The notes beneath the pieces are model-generated. The model did not search any database, was not told where the DNA came from, and worked only from the letters and a program-made list of their open reading frames with translations. The translations under genes and the position numbers were made by a program. Below are positions 1-7,426 of a DNA stretch of 64,000 nt, piece after piece (the stretch's first letter is position 1; each line of letters begins with the position of its first letter). Origin of the DNA: Agarilytica sp033852165 (lineage in GTDB: Bacteria > Pseudomonadota > Gammaproteobacteria > Pseudomonadales > Cellvibrionaceae); the NCBI GenBank assembly GCA_033852165.1, contig JAWSUZ010000074.1:62001-126000 (forward strand), in the 5' to 3' direction.

Positions 1-121
1 TTGAACCGCGTTTTTTTAGACACTCGGCTGGGTTTAGGTAAGTCCAGCCTAAGTTCATTAGGGTTCTTAGGGCGGGGATTTTTGAGCTGTAGTCTTCCTT
101 GGTCTCGGGGAGTTGGCTCAT
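1..121 (-). CDS. hsdR: HsdR, type I restriction endonuclease subunit (N-terminal fragment, runs off the window)
   Basis: About 40 codons of an open frame start at an ATG (121-119) and leave the window at base 1. The protein begins M-S-Q-L-P-E-T-K and continues through A-L-R-T-L-M-N-L-G-W and Y-L-N-P, which resembles the N-terminus of type I restriction subunits. An AAGGA ribosome-binding site overlaps the stop codon of the upstream hsdS, leaving a 10-base gap, so hsdS and hsdR are one transcription unit. HsdR supplies the ATP-dependent translocase and nuclease of the type I complex. Only the extreme N-terminus is visible, so integrity of the rest cannot be judged; identification rests on this match plus operon position. 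Confidence 0.78.
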   Translation of the reverse strand, partial: MSQLPETKEDYSSKIPALRTLMNLGWTYLNPAECLKKRGS

Positions 122-131
122 GGGTGTTTCC

Positions 132-1409
132 TTACGCTGTGGCTTCGGCGGGTTGTGGAGTGTCGAGTTTAACGCGGCGTTTTCCGGTTAGGAGTTGTTG
201 CATTAGGGCTGTTTTTTCTTGTTTGAGTTGGTCAAGCTGCACGCAAAAATTTTCGATTTTTTTGTCGCAAGAGTGAGTAATATTGATAATCATATTTTGC
301 TCCTCTATAGCGGGGAATCGAACGTTTAGACTCCCAATCCCGTTTTGATCTATTGTTGTCATAGTTCCGGTTTTTGAATATGACATAAAGTGTTTTCTAG
401 CCATTGGAGACAAGCAGAATTCTTGTAGGTATTTGGAGAATATTTTTCTTGTGTCAGGTCTTACTCTCATAATATGGCATTCGTAAATAACGTCGTCGGC
501 ATCTACGTTAAAAATGTTGCAGTGTGCAATCCCGTCAACTTTTAACGATGACCTAGTGAAAAACAAGTCCCCCTTTATTACCTTGACCTTTGAAAATTCC
601 TTCGCGCTGATATTTAGCAGTTTTAGGCGGCTAGGGTCAATGGTGTTGGGCGTGTATAGGTTGACTACGTTAATCAATCTATAACCATTGCCTACTTTTT
701 TGGGATCGTTGAATGCGCCATTTGAAATTTTTTCTGAAGATAACTCTTTGAGATTGAGCAGGCTCCAGTCTTTCGGGTATTTATTATCCTTCGCAGGCTC
801 ACCAAACTCCTTAAACCGCTTCTTCCCCGTCAACAGTTGTTGCATTAGAGATTTTTTCTGCTGCTTGCTGTTTTCAATTAGTTTTTCGACGGTGTTTATG
901 GCTTTGTCCCAGGTGGATAGGATTTTGGCGATTTTTGTTTGTTCTAACGGAGGTGGTATGGGCACTTTGATAGATTTTACTAGGCCACCACTCAAGTTGC
1001 TTTGCCCTGCTGTATTACTGAAATTGCGAATGTTTTGATATTGGCTGCGTAAGTAGTAAAAGAAAAAAATGGGATCGTGTTTATCATGGAAGATGATAGC
1101 CGCACAATTCTGGTTGGTAGTTGCCTCGAACTTTAATATAGCTACTTGGCCACGAGTTTTACCTTGTCCGATCATCGCCATTAATATCGTGTGTTTTGGG
1201 ACTAGTTTGGCTGATGACTTTTTAAGTCCCTCCTGGCTAATATGTTCCCTTACGTTAGAAGGGTATAGATTGCAGTTTTGGACTTCAGTTGTTGTTATCC
1301 ATGGAACATCCCCTCCCCAATATGATGGCTCTTTTCTGCTCGGTGTTCCTCCAGATGTAACAACTGCTACATCTTTAATCATTTTAATACTCCAATCATT
1401 AGGAAGCAT
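132..1409 (-). CDS. hsdS: HsdS, type I restriction-modification specificity subunit (two target domains)
   Basis: Full-length specificity subunit of about 425 residues. It sets the DNA target of the HsdM/HsdR complex through two target-recognition domains. Each half ends in a helical spacer closing with the same L-M-Q-Q-L-L-T-G-K sequence, near residue 195 and near the C-terminus, the usual internal duplication of HsdS. I start at ATG 1409, preceded by GAGG at 9 bases; a TTG two codons upstream is possible. The gene is separated from hsdM by about 1.4 kb of RAYT and REP DNA, so its expression may depend on read-through or a new promoter. No frame disruption is seen. Confidence 0.9.
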   Translation of the reverse strand: MLPNDWSIKMIKDVAVVTSGGTPSRKEPSYWGGDVPWITTTEVQNCNLYPSNVREHISQEGLKKSSAKLVPKHTILMAMIGQGKTRGQVAILKFEATTNQNCAAIIFHDKHDPIFFFYYLRSQYQNIRNFSNTAGQSNLSGGLVKSIKVPIPPPLEQTKIAKILSTWDKAINTVEKLIENSKQQKKSLMQQLLTGKKRFKEFGEPAKDNKYPKDWSLLNLKELSSEKISNGAFNDPKKVGNGYRLINVVNLYTPNTIDPSRLKLLNISAKEFSKVKVIKGDLFFTRSSLKVDGIAHCNIFNVDADDVIYECHIMRVRPDTRKIFSKYLQEFCLSPMARKHFMSYSKTGTMTTIDQNGIGSLNVRFPAIEEQNMIINITHSCDKKIENFCVQLDQLKQEKTALMQQLLTGKRRVKLDTPQPAEATA

Positions 1410-1505
1410 AATCAAGTTCCTCTATATACTGATTCACTCTCTTGCACCCATGGAAATCCACTCCTAGATTAGGTCCTTGTTTGGTTTGCTTTGGCTCCAT
1501 GCCAT

Positions 1506-1986
1506 GCTTGCTGGGTTTTGTTGTTTTTTTGAGTTTGGTCTGCATTACCACGCGGAGCGTGGGAACGAGGGGGTAGTGGTTATTATGTATGGGGTTGGGG
1601 CGCTTCTGGTTCCCACGCTCTGCGTGGTAACCCATACCTGGCTGGCAGGGATTGGGGTGCTTTGGTTCTGAGACGTGCTTGCTGGGTTTGGTTGTTTGCC
1701 TGGGCTCGGTCTGCGTTACCACGCGGAGCGTGGGAACGAGGGGGTGGTGGTTATTGTGCATGGGGTTGGGGCGCTTCTGGTTCCCACGCTCCGCGTGGTA
1801 ACTCATACCTGGCTGGCAGGGGTTGGGGTGCTTTAGTTCGGAGCCGTGCTTGCTGAGTTTGGTTGTTTGCCTGGACTCGGTCTGCATTACCACGGCGACT
1901 GCATGGATGCAGTCGGTAGAGCGAAGCAGGATGCCAGAGCCGAGGAGCGTGGGAACGAGGGGATGGTGGTTATTGTGCATGTCGTC
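1506..1986. repeat. REP/BIME array with 171-bp tandem units
   Basis: Units start at 1506, 1677 and 1848, each with GCTTGCTG, an exact 171-base period. Each of the first two holds a REP palindrome (TTACCACGCGGAGCGTGG type) followed about 60 bases later by its inverted partner (GGTTCCCACGCTC). The third unit is incomplete, and its first palindrome carries an inserted module with a GACTGCAT/ATGCAGTC hairpin and a GAGCGAAGCAGGATGCCAG segment. Such paired REPs form BIMEs and are the substrates of RAYT enzymes, one of which is encoded next door. ORFs here are by-products of the repeat and do not look coding. Confidence 0.88.
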
Positions 1987-1996
1987 GTTTTTCCTC

Positions 1997-2533
1997 TTAG
2001 GCATTCCAGTCGGTGGCAATGTCGATCAGTCCGGTTTGTCCGGCATAGTTTCGTGCGCTGGAGTATCGCCAGTGTTCGGCTTGGTCCACGTACCCGCGTT
2101 TTACGGGGTTGTGGTGTATGTATTCTATTTTCTGTCGCATTATCTCGTCGTTTTGTATCAGCTGTGGGTGACTGCCTTCTTGCCACAGTTGGTAGGCTCT
2201 GTCGCCTTTGTGTGCTTTTTTATAAAACGCTAGTTGTTTTAATATTGTGTGTACGTTGTTCTTTTCTAAATAATTTATTAATTGCCTGGCGGTGTGGCTT
2301 TTAAAGCGCGCGAGGTCGCGGTTTAAGTTGTCGCTTTGGGCAATTAGGTGAAGGTGGTTTTCTAAAATTACGTAGGCGTGTATTTTTAGGCCTTCCTTCA
2401 TTAAAAACTGTAGTGATTCGAATACTATGTTTACCGTTGCTGGGCGGGTAAATATGGGTATCCAGTGCAACACGGTGCAGGTTAAAAAGTGCGGTTGTGT
2501 TGCAGTTGTTATTTTGTAGCGGCTTCTTGCCAT
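1997..2533 (-). CDS. REP-associated tyrosine transposase (RAYT)
   Basis: A 178-residue Y1 (IS200/IS605-like) transposase of the RAYT group. The HUH-type motif appears as H-L-H-L-I near residue 63, and the catalytic tyrosine lies in the family hallmark E-Y-I-H-H-N-P-V-K-R-G, followed by W-x-Y-S-S. RAYTs are single-copy domesticated transposases that nick and spread REP palindromes. REP copies of one family flank this gene closely on both sides (1506-1986 and 2581-2835), as expected for a RAYT and its cognate REPs. The start has a GGAG site six bases upstream. It lies within the hsd operon in the same orientation, between hsdM and hsdS. The frame is intact. Confidence 0.9.
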   Translation of the reverse strand: MARSRYKITTATQPHFLTCTVLHWIPIFTRPATVNIVFESLQFLMKEGLKIHAYVILENHLHLIAQSDNLNRDLARFKSHTARQLINYLEKNNVHTILKQLAFYKKAHKGDRAYQLWQEGSHPQLIQNDEIMRQKIEYIHHNPVKRGYVDQAEHWRYSSARNYAGQTGLIDIATDWNA

Positions 2534-2580
2534 GGTGTTCTCCTTTTTTTGTTTTGCTCTCTAGTGTTTGTTAGGGTTTG

Positions 2581-2835
2581 GTATGCATTACCACGCGGAG
2601 CGTGGGAACGAGGTTTTGTTCTAGTTGTTTCTGGTGCATGTTGTTTTTTGTTTGTTGTGGGTTCGGTATGCGTTACCACGGCAACTGCATGGATGCAGTT
2701 GGTAGAGCGAAGCAGGATGCCAGAGCCGAGGAGCGTGGGAACGAGAGGTGGAGGGTTGTTGGGCCTCTGGCGTTGGTCGATTTTGCTTCGGGCTCTCCGC
2801 TTCTGGTTCCCACGCTCTGCGTGGTAACCCATACC
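2581..2835. repeat. REP palindromes upstream of the RAYT gene
   Basis: A single REP at 2581-2614 is followed by a pair: a composite copy (2664-2745), in which the palindrome loop holds the inserted ATGGATGCAG...GAGCGAAGCAGGATGCC module, and an inverted plain copy (2805-2835). They belong to the same family as the array at 1506-1986 and end 22 bases before the hsdM stop codon. Confidence 0.85.
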
Positions 2836-2856
2836 TGGCTTGCAGAGATCGGTAAG

Positions 2857-4371
2857 TTATTCATAATCGAGTTCTTTTAAGTAGCCAGCCATTTCATCTT
2901 CTAATCCAGCGAGTTGAACTTTTAATTGCTCGCGTTCTTTGCGCACGGCCATTAGGTCGATTTCTTCTTCTTCCTCAAAGGTATCCACGTAGCGGGGGAT
3001 GTTGAGGTTGTAGTCGTTTTCTTGGATTTCTTTTGGTTCTGCTAAGTAGGCGTATTTGTCGACGGTTTTACGCGCTTGGTAGGTATCGACGATGGTTTTA
3101 ACATTTTCTTCAGTGAGGAAGTTTTGGTTTTTACCGTCTTTATAGTCGCGGCTGGCGTCGATAAATAACACTTTATCGTCGGTTTTGTTTTTCTTGAAGA
3201 TTAAAACCGCAGCGGGGATGCCGGTGCCGTAAAAGAGTTTTTCGGGTAGGCCGATGACGGCGTGGAGTAAGTTCTCGTCGATCAGTTGTTTGCGAATTTT
3301 CCCTTCGCTGGAACCGCGAAACAGTACACCGTGGGGAACAACGACGCCCATGCGCCCAGTTTTGGGTTTCATGGTTTCGATCATGTGGGTGACGAAGGCG
3401 TAGTCGCCTTTGGTTTTGGGCGGTAGGCCGCGGCGGAAGCGGGAGTAGGTGTCGTTTTCGGCCACTTCGATTCCCCACTTTTCCAATGAGAAAGGTGGAT
3501 TGGCGACAACTACGTCAAAGTGTTTGAGCTTGTCGTTGTTGTCCAAAAGCTTGGGGTTGCGAATGGTATCGCCCCATTCAATGCGGTGGTTGTCTTCGCC
3601 GTGTAGGAACATGTTCATTTTGGCGAGCGCCCAGGTGCTGCCGATGGCTTCTTGGCCGAAGAGGGCGTATTTTTTGGAGCCGTTATTGTGCAGCTTTACT
3701 TGGTTGCCGCATTTCATTAATAGCGAGCCAGAGCCGCAGGTGGGGTCGCAAATTTCATCGCCTTCTTGTGGGTCGACGAGTTCGGCTATTAATTCCGAGA
3801 CTTCGGGCGGGGTGTAAAACTCACCGGCTTTTTTACCGGAGGTAGCCGCGAAGTTTTTAATTAAAAACTCGTAGGCGTTGCCAATAATGTCGAGGTTGCC
3901 GACGCGTGATGGGCGCAGGTTGAGGTCGTCTTGGGCAAAGTCTTCGAGGATGTGTTTTAAAATATCGTTCTTTTGTTTTTCGTCGCCGAGTTTGGTCGAG
4001 TTAAATTGGATGTCTTGAAACACGTCGCGCAGTTTGTTGATGTTGGATTCTTCAATGGCTTGTAGGGCCTTGTCGATGCGTTCGCCGTTACCGGGTTCGT
4101 TACGTTTTGCATAGAGTGAATAAAAGTTGGCGGATTCGGGCAGGTTAAAGCGCTCGTTTTTCATCATCTCTTCGATGAGTTCGGGGTGGTCTTTGTATTG
4201 TTTTTGGTAGCCTTCGTAGTGGTCTTGCCATACGTCGCTGAGGTATTTCAAAAACAGCATGGTCAGTACGAAGTCTTTATAAATGCTGGGGTCGACGGTG
4301 CCGCGAAAGGTGTCGCAGGCGGCCCATACGGCTTTGTTAATATCGTCTTGGTTAACTGTGGTGTTGGTCAT
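2857..4371 (-). CDS. hsdM: HsdM, type I restriction-modification DNA methyltransferase subunit
   Basis: A 504-residue N6-adenine methyltransferase that modifies the host target sites and forms the core of the type I complex. The N-terminal HsdM helical domain (from about residue 10, W-A-A-C-D-T-F-R-G) precedes the catalytic domain with SAM-binding motif D-P-T-C-G-S-G near residue 211 and catalytic N-P-P-F at Asn291. The C-terminus has a charged coiled segment with E-E-E-E-E-I-D, typical of the HsdS contact region. Length and motifs are normal. It follows the half-size HsdS by 18 bases and is followed by the REP/RAYT insertion. Confidence 0.95.
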   Translation of the reverse strand: MTNTTVNQDDINKAVWAACDTFRGTVDPSIYKDFVLTMLFLKYLSDVWQDHYEGYQKQYKDHPELIEEMMKNERFNLPESANFYSLYAKRNEPGNGERIDKALQAIEESNINKLRDVFQDIQFNSTKLGDEKQKNDILKHILEDFAQDDLNLRPSRVGNLDIIGNAYEFLIKNFAATSGKKAGEFYTPPEVSELIAELVDPQEGDEICDPTCGSGSLLMKCGNQVKLHNNGSKKYALFGQEAIGSTWALAKMNMFLHGEDNHRIEWGDTIRNPKLLDNNDKLKHFDVVVANPPFSLEKWGIEVAENDTYSRFRRGLPPKTKGDYAFVTHMIETMKPKTGRMGVVVPHGVLFRGSSEGKIRKQLIDENLLHAVIGLPEKLFYGTGIPAAVLIFKKNKTDDKVLFIDASRDYKDGKNQNFLTEENVKTIVDTYQARKTVDKYAYLAEPKEIQENDYNLNIPRYVDTFEEEEEIDLMAVRKEREQLKVQLAGLEDEMAGYLKELDYE

Positions 4372-4389
4372 GGTGTTCTCGTATGGGGT

Positions 4390-4968
4390 TTAGGCGTTGA
4401 TGGCGGGCAAGAGCGATTGCGCGATGCCTTCCATTAAGCGTTGGTCGTTATCGATCTGCGCTTGGAGTGCGGATTGATGTTGATAGGTGGCTTTTGCCAG
4501 TGCGGCAAGGGTCTTTTGTTTTTCGATGCTCACGTCGGGTATGGGCGTGGCTTCTAAAATTTCTCGGCTAAGGCTTTGCACGTTGCTGCCTTGCGAGTTG
4601 CGTTCAAAATATTGTTGTGTGGCTTGTTGGTTGAGGTACCAATGTAAAAAGCCGGGAATGCAGCCCATCTGTTTCGATGTGCGAATAATAAAGAAGTGGG
4701 GCGAGCAGATGGCCGATAGGTGTAGGTCTTTAATTAAAGTCGCGGTGTTATGTTTGCCGCGCGCGACAAATACGATGTCGTCTTTCTTTAAGTAGCGGGC
4801 TTCTTTTACGCGTTTGGGTGTGCATTTGAACACGCTGTTCCAGGTGATGCGCGGACCGTCTAGGTCTTTCATTTGCACGACTAAAGTTTCGCCGCTTTTC
4901 TCGTTCGAGATTTTGTTACGAAAGGGGTGACCGCTAATAATCTCTGAAATGTGATCGAGTCTACGCAT
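4390..4968 (-). CDS. Half-size HsdS-like specificity protein (single target-recognition domain)
   Basis: A 192-residue protein with one target-recognition domain (from M-R-R-L-D-H-I-S-E-I-I-S-G, including Q-M-K-D-L-D) and one helical spacer (E-K-Q-K-T-L-A-A-L-A-K to the end). Normal HsdS has two of each. Single-TRD specificity proteins are known from type I systems, where two copies can assemble into a symmetric subunit. It is first in the hsd operon, 18 bases before hsdM, so it may direct the methyltransferase to a different (palindromic) target from the full HsdS. Alternatively it is a regulatory or decoy S subunit. The frame is complete with no sign of truncation. Confidence 0.8.
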   Translation of the reverse strand: MRRLDHISEIISGHPFRNKISNEKSGETLVVQMKDLDGPRITWNSVFKCTPKRVKEARYLKKDDIVFVARGKHNTATLIKDLHLSAICSPHFFIIRTSKQMGCIPGFLHWYLNQQATQQYFERNSQGSNVQSLSREILEATPIPDVSIEKQKTLAALAKATYQHQSALQAQIDNDQRLMEGIAQSLLPAINA

Positions 4969-4972
4969 TTAG

Positions 4973-5015
4973 TTCTGCATCAACGAGGTTGGTGCAGAAT
5001 ATAGCATTGCTATAT
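4973..5015. promoter_or_regulatory. Paired inverted repeats upstream of the hsd operon
   Basis: Two adjacent palindromes lie just upstream of the first hsd gene (start codon at 4968-4966). The proximal one (4973-4999) has 12-base arms starting TTCTGCA around a GAG loop with one mismatch; it would form a hairpin in the mRNA ending four bases before the AUG. The distal one (4999-5015) is ATATAGC-ATT-GCTATAT, a perfect 7-base inverted repeat resembling an operator. No good Shine-Dalgarno sequence is visible. The regulatory role is inferred from position. Confidence 0.4.
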
Positions 5016-5191
5016 GTGCTCCTGCCAAATAAACTATTTTATGTTGCATCAATGAAGTTGAGGCATAAAAAGATATGGTGTTTTTGGATGTTGCATGCGT
5101 ATTTATGTTGTTTTAGGTGCTTGTTTGAGCATTTGGGGCGGGCGATGCGCTTTTCTATGATTTTGGCTGGAATTGAAGGGGTAGAGCGATA

Positions 5192-5440
5192 GTGAGTAGG
5201 TATGACGGATTGTTTAGCTGTGAAGATAGTGCCGTAATTGTCAAAACGTTCGAGCTTGTGGTGATTCAGTTGGAGGAGGCCGAGGCCGTGATCCGCTTGG
5301 TTGATCGTGTGGTTGAGGAGTTGCATGGCGCTTTGGATTGGGAGTCTGTGCGGGACCAGACGCTTAATGAGCGGATTGGTGAGATTCAGGCGGCTATTGG
5401 TCGGTATTTGATGGATTTTTATTTGGATGATTTGCATTGA
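5192..5440 (+). CDS. Small acidic hypothetical protein
   Basis: An 82-codon GTG-initiated frame, divergent from the hsd operon. The product is acidic and mostly helical (F-E-L-V-V-I-Q-L-E-E-A-E-A-V-I-R), with no signal peptide or membrane segment. I do not recognise a family. It sits between the hsd promoter region and the next REP block and no other long frame competes with it. It could be a small regulatory protein of the restriction locus or a chance frame. Confidence 0.35.
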   Translation: MSRYDGLFSCEDSAVIVKTFELVVIQLEEAEAVIRLVDRVVEELHGALDWESVRDQTLNERIGEIQAAIGRYLMDFYLDDLH

Positions 5441-5554
5441 GTTTGGGGGAGGTTTTCAGCTGTTGTGGTGGGGTATGTTTTCGTGAGGTCTTGTCTTGAG
5501 GGGTGCTGTCTTGAGAGGTGCTGAGGTCTGATGGGTATGTGATTTCGTCCGGGG

Positions 5555-5815
5555 TGGGTCTGCATTCCCACGCGGAGCATGGGAACGAGAAAAATCACTC
5601 CCCGCACTGGTTCCCACGCTTCTCGGCTCTGGCATCCTGCTTCGCTCTACCTCCTGCATCCATGCAGTCGTGCGTGGTAACCCATACCGAGCTTTGGTTC
5701 AATTCGGTATTCATCAGATTTTTTGGGGAGGGTGTAATTAATGCGCGTCTTTCGGTGAGTGTGGGCGCTTGCTAACTTCTGGTTCCCACGCTCTGCGTGG
5801 TAATCCATACCGAGC
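5555..5815. repeat. REP block upstream of the toxin gene
   Basis: Holds a REP palindrome with TGCATTCCCACGCGGAGCAT at 5561, an inverted composite partner (GGTTCCCACGCTTCTCGG ... CATGCAGTCGTGCGTGG) up to about 5694, and a plain inverted REP at 5779-5812. The preceding DNA (5490-5555, including GATTTCGTCCGGGGTGGG) recurs near 6995-7013, so the repeat extends beyond the palindromes. No genes here. Confidence 0.85.
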
Positions 5816-5899
5816 TTGCCGTAGGCGATGGCAGCGATGGTTTCCTCGATCAAGAGGGTGAGAACTTGTTCATTTAAAAATTAACTTTGAAGCGGTCAA

Positions 5900-6268
5900 A
5901 TGCCTAAAGAATTTAAATTTGTGAATGCGGCAGCAAAGAGGGCTTTCTTAGATTTACCGGCGGCGGTAATTAGTCAGTTTGGTTCAGACTTAAATGCCGT
6001 GCAGGCGGGTAAAAGACCTTTTTCCGCATTCAAAGATATTTCTGGCAGTGTTGGTGCGGGTGCTATCGAGCTGATCGAAAATGGTAGTCCGGCTTATAGG
6101 GCTGTTTATTGTGCGAAATTTAGAGAAACGGTTTACATTTTACATGCCTTCACAAAAACCGCTCAGGGTGTGGATCGTGCGGCAATGGTAACTGCAAAGG
6201 CGCGTTATAAGGAGATGATGGCGGAGATTGCTGAGCAAGAAAAGCGTACTAAGGAAAGCTTATTTTAA
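5900..6268 (+). CDS. RelE/HigB-like toxin (Gp49/DUF891-type) of a toxin-antitoxin pair
   Basis: A 122-residue basic protein with the pattern of Gp49/HigB-type mRNA interferases: a central region G-A-I-E-L-I-E-N-G-S-P-A-Y-R-A-V-Y followed by E-T-V-Y-I-L-H-A-F-T-K-T-A-Q-G. The strand core Y-R-A-V-Y...Y-I-L-H-A-F-x-K is the family hallmark. Such toxins cleave translating mRNA and are neutralised by an XRE-type antitoxin. The partner gene here lies on the opposite strand, tail to tail, with the two stop codons overlapping by 4 bases, an unusual layout. A REP block lies directly upstream and probably limits its own promoter to 5816-5899. Confidence 0.82.
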   Translation: MPKEFKFVNAAAKRAFLDLPAAVISQFGSDLNAVQAGKRPFSAFKDISGSVGAGAIELIENGSPAYRAVYCAKFRETVYILHAFTKTAQGVDRAAMVTAKARYKEMMAEIAEQEKRTKESLF

Positions 6269-6591
6269 TTAGGCTCCTCTATTACTCTGCAGGTTACTGG
6301 TGATTCAGCGTGCTCCGTTGGTGCGTAGCTGGGCTTGAATCGGAATCCTAGTTTGGCTAAAAATCCAATCAACTTATCTGAAGAAAATTTATCAACCTTG
6401 CCGGTGGTGAGTTCGCTGACTCTGGGTTGTGATAATTTTAACGCGTCTGCAATATCTGCGTTTTTCCAATCGTTGGCTTCGAATATATCTCGCATAACGA
6501 GCATTAGGTCAGCTCTAAACTGAAGGTCAGCTGCTTCTGCTTTGTCGTCAGTGATTGCATCGAAGATGTTTGTGTACGTGAGCTGTGTCAT
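6265..6591 (-). CDS. XRE-family (HigA-like) antitoxin/regulator
   Basis: A 108-residue helix-turn-helix protein. Residues about 40-62 (W-K-N-A-D-I-A-D-A-L-K-L-S-Q-P-R-V-S-E-L-T) form the DNA-binding helices of the HTH_37/HigA2 group; the N-terminal D-D-K-A-E-A-A-D-L-Q-F-R is typical of that group. It should bind and block the converging RelE/HigB-like toxin and repress its own promoter. A perfect 30-bp palindrome starts nine bases upstream of its ATG and overlaps the AGAGG ribosome-binding site. In ordinary higBA loci the two genes share a transcript; here each has its own promoter and the transcripts converge. Confidence 0.82.
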   Translation of the reverse strand: MTQLTYTNIFDAITDDKAEAADLQFRADLMLVMRDIFEANDWKNADIADALKLSQPRVSELTTGKVDKFSSDKLIGFLAKLGFRFKPSYAPTEHAESPVTCRVIEEPN

Positions 6592-6600
6592 GTGGAAGCC

Positions 6601-6630
6601 TCTAGATATACGTAATTACGTATATCTAGA
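6601..6630. promoter_or_regulatory. Perfect 30-bp palindrome, candidate antitoxin operator
   Basis: The 15-base arm TCTAGATATACGTAA is followed by its exact reverse complement. On the minus strand a candidate -35 (TTTACT) and -10 (CATACT, about 6631-6636) with 17-base spacing sit immediately upstream, so the palindrome covers the predicted transcription start and reaches the Shine-Dalgarno of the antitoxin gene. This is the expected place for XRE-antitoxin autorepression. The palindrome is read directly; the operator role is inferred. Confidence 0.65.
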
Positions 6631-6734
6631 AGTATGGGGGCTCTATGCGGTTAAGTAAAGGTTAAAGATAAAGAGGGGCTTTGACCTCTGCGGCTGTTAG
6701 CGGGAAGCTATACAGAGCTAAGTCCAAATTAGAT

Positions 6735-7215
6735 ATGCATTCCCTCGCACGACCCCAGGGGTTGGGGTAGGTGGAGCGATTCCGGAGATAAAGCCGAGAG
6801 CATAGGAGCGAGAAAAATCATTCCCCGCACTGGTTCCCACGCTTCTCGGCTCTGGCATCCTGCTTCGCTCTACCTCCTGCATCCATGCGTGGTAACCCAT
6901 ACCGAGCTTTGGTTCAATTAGGCATGTATCGGATTGTCGAGATTTTCTCGTGGGGAGATGTCTTGAGGGGCGCTGTGGCGACTGATGGGAATGTGATTTC
7001 GTCCGGGGTGGGTCTGCATTCCCACGCGCGACCCCAGGGATTGGGGGAGGTAGAGCGACTCAGGAGATAAAGCCGAGAGCATGGGAACGAGAAAAAATCA
7101 TTCCCCGCACAGGTTCCTCCGGCTCTGGTTCCCCCGGCACTGGTTCCCACGCTCTGCGTGGTAACCCATACCGAGCTTTGGTTCAGTTAGACATGTATCG
7201 GATTATCGAGATTAG
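6735..7215. repeat. REP block downstream of the antitoxin promoter (second copy of the bracket)
   Basis: Two composite REP units (6735-6905 and 7011-7175). Their first palindromes carry a different insert from the hsd-side copies, with ACCCCAGG...TTGGGG and GGAGATAAAGCCGAGAGC. The partner palindromes (GGTTCCCACGCTTCTCGG...) repeat those at 5610-5694. The downstream flank with ATGTATCGGATT and TCGAGATT occurs twice, near 6922 and 7193. No gene lies in 6592-7426. The remaining 7216-7426 shows only a small inverted repeat CACCTTC-A-GAAGGTG at 7231-7245 and the yejK leader. Confidence 0.85.
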
Positions 7216-7426
7216 GTCTAATTAATACAGCACCTTCAGAAGGTGTGAGTACTTGCTTTAGTTTCTGCCGCCTCCCATTCATATCGGCTGAGCCCTTTAA
7301 CTGAATTATTGTCTTTAGGCCGTTTAACCCCCGTATTTTTTTGCGCCTCACTCTCTAATCAAGGATAATGCGCCCAAATTTTACGGCCCTCAGGGTTCTT
7401 CACTCCTTCTTAGAAAGATCAATTTT

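Noticed and set aside
1506..1986. Possible CRISPR array
   Set aside because: The unit is 171 bases with conserved, not variable, interiors, palindromes are paired, and a RAYT rather than cas genes is adjacent.
1399..2019. A 206-codon minus-strand frame and several plus-strand frames across the REP array
   Set aside because: Their translations repeat the palindrome (G-Y-H-A-E-R-G-N-Q-K-R) at the 171-base period; they are by-products of the repeat, with no family similarity.
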